Part shown: in pieces, positions 23,332 through 28,063 of the stretch
How the letters are laid out: each line of letters begins with the position of its first letter
Numbering within the stretch: the first letter of the stretch is position 1
Assembly (NCBI GenBank): GCA_964384525.1
Contig: CAYLKO010000033.1
Span: 1-28,063, forward strand
Length of the DNA: 28,063 nucleotides
From: SHZI01 sp964384525
Lineage (GTDB): Bacteria > Pseudomonadota > Gammaproteobacteria > Steroidobacterales > GCA-2729495
Direction of reading: 5' to 3'
Made by a program: the position numbers and the translations under genes
Notes under the pieces: model-generated
Seen by the model: the letters and a program-made list of their open reading frames with translations, nothing else
Databases searched by the model: none
Told to the model about the DNA's origin: nothing

Positions 23332-23464
23332 GTGGAGGCGGGAAGTCCCCTGGCGAGCCCACGGGTACGCCCGCACCGGCCGCCAGGGGATTTCCCGCCT
23401 CCGCCCCGGCGACGACGACGGGAGAGGCCGCCAAGGGTCTACCTGCCTCCACGCCGGCGACGAC
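23332..23464. repeat. Cluster of three REP-like units (BIME-like)
   Basis: Three related units lie in the gap upstream of the membrane protein. Unit 1 (+, 23332-23359) begins with GTGG and reads on through GCGGGAAGTCCCCTGGCG. Unit 2 (-, 23378-23404) is its near-perfect inverse, 21 of 22 arm bases pairing. Unit 3 (-, 23426-23452) is a more diverged copy that also carries the GTGG head on the - strand. Units 2 and 3 are part of a 39-bp direct repeat (23378-23416 and 23426-23464; 7 differences) with a 48-bp period. GTGG or GTAG heads plus imperfect hairpins are typical of REPs mobilised by RAYT transposases. No such gene is in the window. Confidence 0.6.
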
Positions 23465-23479
23465 GCCAGCCACCAAGTC

Positions 23480-26236
23480 TCAACCGGTTTCCTGCAACCC
23501 CCGTGCAATGCCGTTCACGCTGGCCACCAGCGCATTGAACTCTTCCTCGTCACCGGTCTCCCGCCAGCGCCGCAGCAGGTTCACCTGCAGCACGCTCATC
23601 GGATCGACATAGGGATTGCGGAGCCGGATCGAGCGACGGAGCGTGCTGTTTTGTTCGAGCAGCACCTGCTGCTGCTTCACGCGGAGCACGGCAGCGGTGG
23701 CCCGTTCGAATTCGTCACGGATCCGGCCGAAGAAGCGGTCGTGCAGTTTTCCACCCAGGGCTGAATAGCGGATGGCCACGCTGAGATCGCTCTTGGCGAG
23801 CGCGATCTCCACATCGCTGACCAGGGTGCGGAAGAAGTACCAGCTGGCGTGCATGTCCTGCAGGGTCTGGTCGCCGAACTGCTCCAGTGCCTGGTCGAGA
23901 CCGGCGCCAAAGCCGAACCAGGCTGGCAGCATGTTTCGCGTCTGGGTCCAGGCGAAGACCCACGGTGCGGTACCGGCGGCGGCGAGCAGGCCTTCGGCGA
24001 GCCGGGCCTCGGCATCGGAGCCGCGCCGCATGCGCTCGATCACGTCGGCGGGCGTGGCCAGCCGGTAGTAGGTGGAAAATCCGGGGGATTGCAGCACCAG
24101 AGCCTGATAGTGGGTGCGCGATGCGGCGGCCACCACATCCAGCGCACTTTCCCAGTCCGCGTGGCCGGCGGCGGCCGGGGGGCCACCCGGTCGGACCATG
24201 CTGCGTATGCCGGCGGCCAGCGCCTGGTCGAAGGAGCGCAGGGCAATGGCCCGCACGCCATATTTGCTGGCGAGTTGCTCGCCCTGTTCGATCACGCGCA
24301 CGCCACCGTTGACGGCGCCTGCCGCCGCGCAGCCGATGTCGACATGCGCCTTGCCGCCGCCGGCGCCAATGGCGCCGCCCCGGCCATGAAACAGGCGCAG
24401 CGACACGCCCGCGCCGGTGGCGCCTGCCAGCAGCTGCCGCTGGGTTTGCAAAAGCGCCCAGCGCGCCGAGATCAGGTCGCTTTCCACGTTGTTGTCGGCA
24501 ATGCCGGGCATGGCAGTTTGCCGGCCGTCGAGGGTCTGCAGATGCTGGCGATACACCGGTTCGGCATACAGCTGCGCCATCAGGCTGGCGGCGCCCTCCA
24601 TGCCGCGCATGGTCTCGAAGGCCGGCGCGATGTCCAGGGGAATGGAGCCGCTGTGCTTGCGGACCTCGCCCCACTGGGCCAGCAGCAACACCGACAACAC
24701 ATCGTCGACGCCCTCGGCCATGCTGATGATGTACGGCCCGATGGCGCGCTCGCCATAGCGCCGCCGGCAAAAGGCGATGGCCTCGAAGATGGCGACAGTC
24801 CGTTTCGCTTCGTTGTCGAGGTCGCCGGTTGGCGACTCGTTGTCGGCCAGTGCGCGTCGCAGGCGTTCCAGCCGATGGGCGGAGGTTTGCTCCATCCAGT
24901 CCGGTTCGTCGAGGTAGCGGCCAACAACGCGCCGGTTGACCAGCGCCTCCTGGCGGATATCCAGCGTGACCAGGTGAAAACCGAAGGTCTCCACCCGACG
25001 CAGCAGCCGGTGCACGGCGAAGAGGCCGGCGTGCTGCCCGCGGTGCGCCTCCAGGCTGTCGGCGATCAGCCTGAGATCATCGATCAGCTCCTCCGCCGCG
25101 TTGTAGGGGTAAATGCCCTCGCTGTAGGTGGCGTGCAGGCGGGCCATGACCAGCCGCAGGAACACCCGATACGGCATCTCGCGATGGCGCAGCGGCGTGA
25201 TGCCGAGCGCGTTGGGGAAATGCCCGGAATACATCCGGATCCGTTCGGTGAGCGCCGCCGACACGCCGACGCGCGTCGTGCCCTGACTGAGCTTTTCGGC
25301 CAGTTCCCGGCATTCACGGTGGTAGAGGTCGAGCACCAGCGAGCACTGTCGGGCCAGCGTCTCGCGGATGGTGCGCGCGGTGACCTCGTTGCGCCCGACC
25401 ATGTCGCCGCCGATCCACGATGCCATGCGGACCATGACGGGCAGCTTGATGGCGCCGGCCTCCCGGCCCCAGGCTGCCGCCAGGGCATCTTCCAGGCTTT
25501 CGTAGATCGCCGGGATCACGCGGTAGATGGAGTCGGTCAGGAAGAACAGCATCTGCTCGTGTTCGGCAGCGATCGTGCGGGCGCCGGGTGGCTGTTCCTC
25601 GGTCTGCCAGATCCCGGTGATGTCCGCGCGGATGGTCTCCAGATCCGCGGACAGTTCGCGGGGCGACAACGACGGGTTCTGCATGTCGATCAGGCGCCGG
25701 ACGATGTCCTGCTGCCGGCGCAGGATCGTGCGCCGGGTCGGCTCGGTGGGGTGGGCGGTTAGCACCTGGTCCACATGCAGTACCGACAGGCAGCGCCGGA
25801 TCTCGTCCAGCGTGACGCCGGCTTCCTTGAGTTCGAACAGGGTGTCTTCAAGGCCGCCGGGCTGGCGGTGTTTGCCATCCCGCAGATAGTGCCGCCGGCG
25901 CCGGATGCGGTGCACGGTTTCGGCCAGATTCACCGCCAGGAAATAGGTGGAAAACGCACGGATGAAATCCTGCAGATCGCCAGGGGACAGCGCCGCCACC
26001 AGCGTTTCCAGTTGCGCCATGCCCTCCGGATTGCCTTCCCGGGCATCGATGGCCGCCCGGCGGGCCAGCTCCACCCGGCCGAACAGCGCCGCGCCGCCCT
26101 GCTCATCGAGCAGCTGGCCGACGATCAGGCCCAGATCGTGGACGTCCTTGCGCAAACCGGCATCTTTGGCCGCGAACTGGATATCGACACGCCGCTCGTC
26201 GGGCGATGGCGTGGGAGGCGGGGACATGAAGGGCAT
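23480..26236 (-). CDS. Phosphoenolpyruvate carboxylase homologue with altered active site
   Basis: The 918-residue protein aligns along its length with bacterial PEPC. Retained are VLTAHPTEPTRRT (catalytic His162), TLDIRQE (Arg428), FET with the metal-ligand Glu541, the metal-ligand Asp581, FHGRGG (Arg619), EQGE and the C-terminal RLRNPYVDPMSVLQ. However, the near-invariant SDSxKD motif reads ADNNVE, putting Val584 at E. coli Lys546. The second arginine of HGRGGxxxRGG is Ala625 (Arg587). The GSRP motif reads GSDA (Asp741 for Arg699). LRAIPW reads AGTAPW (Gly755 for Arg713). GGDxDGNPNV is degraded to GGDMVGRNEV. The frame is intact, so it is not an ordinary decayed gene. ATG 26236 or 26227 may start it; the frame stays open further upstream, antisense to the next gene, without homology. 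Carboxylase activity is doubtful. Confidence 0.88.
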   Translation of the reverse strand: MPFMSPPPTPSPDERRVDIQFAAKDAGLRKDVHDLGLIVGQLLDEQGGAALFGRVELARRAAIDAREGNPEGMAQLETLVAALSPGDLQDFIRAFSTYFLAVNLAETVHRIRRRRHYLRDGKHRQPGGLEDTLFELKEAGVTLDEIRRCLSVLHVDQVLTAHPTEPTRRTILRRQQDIVRRLIDMQNPSLSPRELSADLETIRADITGIWQTEEQPPGARTIAAEHEQMLFFLTDSIYRVIPAIYESLEDALAAAWGREAGAIKLPVMVRMASWIGGDMVGRNEVTARTIRETLARQCSLVLDLYHRECRELAEKLSQGTTRVGVSAALTERIRMYSGHFPNALGITPLRHREMPYRVFLRLVMARLHATYSEGIYPYNAAEELIDDLRLIADSLEAHRGQHAGLFAVHRLLRRVETFGFHLVTLDIRQEALVNRRVVGRYLDEPDWMEQTSAHRLERLRRALADNESPTGDLDNEAKRTVAIFEAIAFCRRRYGERAIGPYIISMAEGVDDVLSVLLLAQWGEVRKHSGSIPLDIAPAFETMRGMEGAASLMAQLYAEPVYRQHLQTLDGRQTAMPGIADNNVESDLISARWALLQTQRQLLAGATGAGVSLRLFHGRGGAIGAGGGKAHVDIGCAAAGAVNGGVRVIEQGEQLASKYGVRAIALRSFDQALAAGIRSMVRPGGPPAAAGHADWESALDVVAAASRTHYQALVLQSPGFSTYYRLATPADVIERMRRGSDAEARLAEGLLAAAGTAPWVFAWTQTRNMLPAWFGFGAGLDQALEQFGDQTLQDMHASWYFFRTLVSDVEIALAKSDLSVAIRYSALGGKLHDRFFGRIRDEFERATAAVLRVKQQQVLLEQNSTLRRSIRLRNPYVDPMSVLQVNLLRRWRETGDEEEFNALVASVNGIARGLQETG

Positions 26237-26311
26237 GGTGATGATCTTAATCGAGGTCTCTGCCAATCGTGTTCCGATCCCCGCTAAGCTAGCCGCTTCA
26301 GTGCCAACATC

Positions 26312-27928
26312 ATGAAGGCGCCCGTCTTGCCGCAGCCTGCCGCCAGCCGCCACGACGTCCTCATCATCGGTGCCGGCCACAACGGCCTGACCTGCGCCTG
26401 TTACCTGGCGAAGGCCGGTCTCAAGGTCGCCATGTATGAGCGCCGACCGGTGGTGGGCGGCGCGGCGGTTACCGAAGAATTCCATCCGGGCTTTCGCAAT
26501 TCGACCGCCAGCTACACCGTCAGCCTGTTGAATCCGGCGGTGATCCGCGATTTGCGCCTGGCCGAGCATGGATTGAGGGTGCTGGAGCGGCCGGTACAGA
26601 ACTTCATCCCGCTGCCGGACGGCGATGGCTTCTGCGCCGGACCGGGGCTCGCGGCCACCGTGACCGGGCTGGCGCGCTTCTCCCGGCGCGACGCCGAACG
26701 CCTGCCGGCGTACTACACGATGCTGGAGCGTGCCGTGAGCCTGCTGCGCGGCCAGTTGCTGAAGACCCCGCCCACCGATCTGAGTCGCCTGCGGGATCTG
26801 TGGAGCGCCTGGTCCGTCGGCCGCGACTTTCGCGCCCTGCCGCTGGCTGTCCAGCGCGAGGTCCATGCCGTGTTCACGCGCAGTGCCGGCGAGCTGCTCG
26901 ACCACTGGTTCGAAAGCGATCCCATCAAGGCGCTGTTCGGCTTCGATGCGGTGGTGGGCAACTACGCCAGTCCCTACACCCCGGGCAGTGCCTATGTGTT
27001 GTTGCATCACGCCTTTGGCGAGGTCAACGGCAAGCCGGGCGTGTGGGGCCACGCGGTTGGCGGCATGGGCGCCATCACCGAGGCGATGGCGCGGGAGGCC
27101 GGACGCCTCGGCGTGCTGATCGAGCGGGAAGCACCGGTCAAGCGCGTGCTGACCGAAGCCGGGCAGGTAACCGGGCTGGAGCTCGAAGACGGCCGCGTGG
27201 TCACTGCCAGACGGGTGGCGGCCAATGTGGGCCCGAAGTTGCTCTTTCTGAAGTTGCTGGAGCGCGCCGACCTGCCGGCGGATTTCGTCACCCACATGGA
27301 AACCTGGCGCTGCAATTCCGCCACCTTCCGCATGAATGTGGCGCTCGCCGAGCTGCCGGAATTTTCGTACCGGCCTGCCGGCGATCGACCGGCGAACGAC
27401 CATCTTGCCGCCGGGATCATCATCGGCCCATCGCTCGCCTACATGGACCGCGCCTTCGCCGAGGCCCGTCTCCATGGCATGTCGCGCGAGCCGGTCGTCG
27501 AGATGCTGATTCCCTCGCTGCTGGACGACAGCCTGGCGCCGCCGGGCGCGCACGTGGCGAGCCTGTTCTGCCAGCACTTCGACTACCACCTGCCAGACGG
27601 CCGAAGCTGGCACGACGCCCGCGACGAGGCGGCCGATCTCGTCATCGACACCGTTACGCGGCATGCACCGAATTTTCGCGCCAGCATCGTGGGCCAACTG
27701 GCGCTGTCGCCGCTCGATCTGGAGGAACGCTTCGGCCTCACCGGTGGCGACATCTTCCATGGCGCCCTCGGCCTCGATCAGCTGTGGGCCGCCCGCCCCG
27801 CACTCGGTTACGGCGACTACCGGACGCCGATCAAGGGCCTGTACCTCTGCGGCTCCGGCGCACATCCCGGCGGCGGCGTGACAGGCGCCCCGGGGTTCAA
27901 TGCAGCGCGGGAGATTCTGCGGGGCTGA
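26312..27928 (+). CDS. FAD-dependent oxidoreductase, phytoene desaturase/PYROXD2-like
   Basis: This 538-residue flavoprotein has a Rossmann fold at the N-terminus: DVLIIGAGHNGLTCACYLAK with the GxGxxG-like dinucleotide loop (20-25), followed by YERRPVVGGAAVTEEFHPGF. The C-terminal FAD motif is GLYLCGSGAHPGGGVTGAPG. The order and the GAGHNGL and GGAAVTEE wording match the PYROXD2-like group of the phytoene-desaturase superfamily, whose bacterial substrates are mostly unassigned. No carotenoid gene lies nearby, so a role in pigment synthesis is not supported. It is divergent from the PEPC-like gene across 75 bases, which may mean shared regulation. The ATG at 26312 is clear; the end is 34 bases before the second palindromic element. 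Confidence 0.9.
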   Translation: MKAPVLPQPAASRHDVLIIGAGHNGLTCACYLAKAGLKVAMYERRPVVGGAAVTEEFHPGFRNSTASYTVSLLNPAVIRDLRLAEHGLRVLERPVQNFIPLPDGDGFCAGPGLAATVTGLARFSRRDAERLPAYYTMLERAVSLLRGQLLKTPPTDLSRLRDLWSAWSVGRDFRALPLAVQREVHAVFTRSAGELLDHWFESDPIKALFGFDAVVGNYASPYTPGSAYVLLHHAFGEVNGKPGVWGHAVGGMGAITEAMAREAGRLGVLIEREAPVKRVLTEAGQVTGLELEDGRVVTARRVAANVGPKLLFLKLLERADLPADFVTHMETWRCNSATFRMNVALAELPEFSYRPAGDRPANDHLAAGIIIGPSLAYMDRAFAEARLHGMSREPVVEMLIPSLLDDSLAPPGAHVASLFCQHFDYHLPDGRSWHDARDEAADLVIDTVTRHAPNFRASIVGQLALSPLDLEERFGLTGGDIFHGALGLDQLWAARPALGYGDYRTPIKGLYLCGSGAHPGGGVTGAPGFNAAREILRG

Positions 27929-27962
27929 GTGGGAGTGTCCGTGGGCAGGTCCGCATGCAGGT

Positions 27963-28063
27963 GGCTTGGGGGGTGTAGCACGGGTCTCGAAGCCAAGCCG
28001 GGCAGGACAGCCCGGCGCCGGCTGAGTGAAGAGAGCGAAGGCCATGGATGGCCGAAGCGAACG
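27963..28063. repeat. Palindromic repeat element, second copy cut by the window edge
   Basis: Starting with GGCTTGGGGGG (27963-27973), this segment matches the first copy through the core up to the last base of the window. The core from GGGTCTCGAAGCC to CGAAGCGAACG differs at only two positions (A for C at one site, C for T in the hairpin loop). The seven arm bases CTATTGC of copy 1 are replaced by eight unrelated bases, TGTAGCAC, in copy 2. The right arm lies outside the window. Confidence 0.85.

Noticed and set aside
23054..23476. A minus-strand frame with repeated VAGxEAGxPLAA segments across the REP cluster.
   Set aside because: The peptide repeats come from the 48-bp (in-frame) DNA repeat; the remainder is a shadow of the membrane-protein gene, and the start is a GTG without a good ribosome-binding site.
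23849..25762. A 637-codon + strand open frame opposite the PEPC-like gene.
   Set aside because: It is the mirror of a homologous coding region, with Gly/Arg/Gln-rich composition and no ribosome-binding site.
26237..28045. The PEPC-like frame stays open upstream on the minus strand to 28045, giving a 1521-codon frame starting inside the second repeat element.
   Set aside because: The extra 600 codons are antisense to the clear flavoprotein gene, have no PEPC similarity and reflect the low stop frequency of GC-rich DNA. The PEPC-like start is placed at 26236.

Overview
The window is a GC-rich stretch (by eye about 60-65% GC) of a gammaproteobacterial chromosome. Support comes from a zinc-type L31 like that of E. 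coli, the pilMNOPQ-aroK-aroB order, and the divergent tesA / ybbA-ybbP pair. The lineage cannot be named from sequence alone; protein resemblance leans towards the Xanthomonadales/Steroidobacterales side. Everything looks chromosomal: no tRNA, rRNA, transposase, integrase, phage gene or CRISPR array was seen. Genes are tightly packed, with many 1-20 base overlaps and several GTG or TTG starts.

Layout. Positions 1-1636 hold a translationally coupled trio on the + strand: the tail of a PP2C-type phosphatase, RNase PH (rph) and the house-cleaning nucleotide pyrophosphatase rdgB. A 400-base AT-richer gap follows, with three perfect DnaA-box 9-mers, two of them forming an 11-bp inverted repeat, and then rpmE. 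gltA (type II citrate synthase) follows on the + strand and ends at a hairpin shared with a convergent pair: an unrecognised 199-residue protein co-transcribed behind mrcA (PBP1A).

Positions 6900-14574 are a type IV pilus alignment and secretin operon (pilM, pilN, pilO, pilP, pilQ) followed by a GTG-started lipoprotein with Ig-like repeats and a strong hairpin terminator. The leader of this operon carries an unmistakable c-di-GMP-I (GEMM-I) riboswitch aptamer with an enlarged P3 arm, so pilus assembly here is probably controlled directly by c-di-GMP at the RNA level.

Positions 14612-18086 are aroK, aroB, a dGTPase-like HD hydrolase and pyrF. They are followed by the convergent tesA and the divergent ybbA-ybbP-NUDIX block; the tesA and ybbA start codons overlap within one CATG.

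From 22448 to the right edge the character changes. Two copies of a palindromic element of about 140 bp are present; the second is cut by the window edge. They flank an orphan membrane protein, a cluster of REP-like repeats, a divergent phosphoenolpyruvate carboxylase homologue and a PYROXD2/phytoene-desaturase-like flavoprotein. The PEPC homologue has lost four residues that line the PEP/bicarbonate site while keeping the metal ligands and the catalytic histidine, and may be a pseudoenzyme or an enzyme with a new substrate.

The strongest points for follow-up are the PEPC-like protein, the palindromic element with co-varying arms, the GEMM-I riboswitch on pilM, and the DnaA-box cluster before rpmE.
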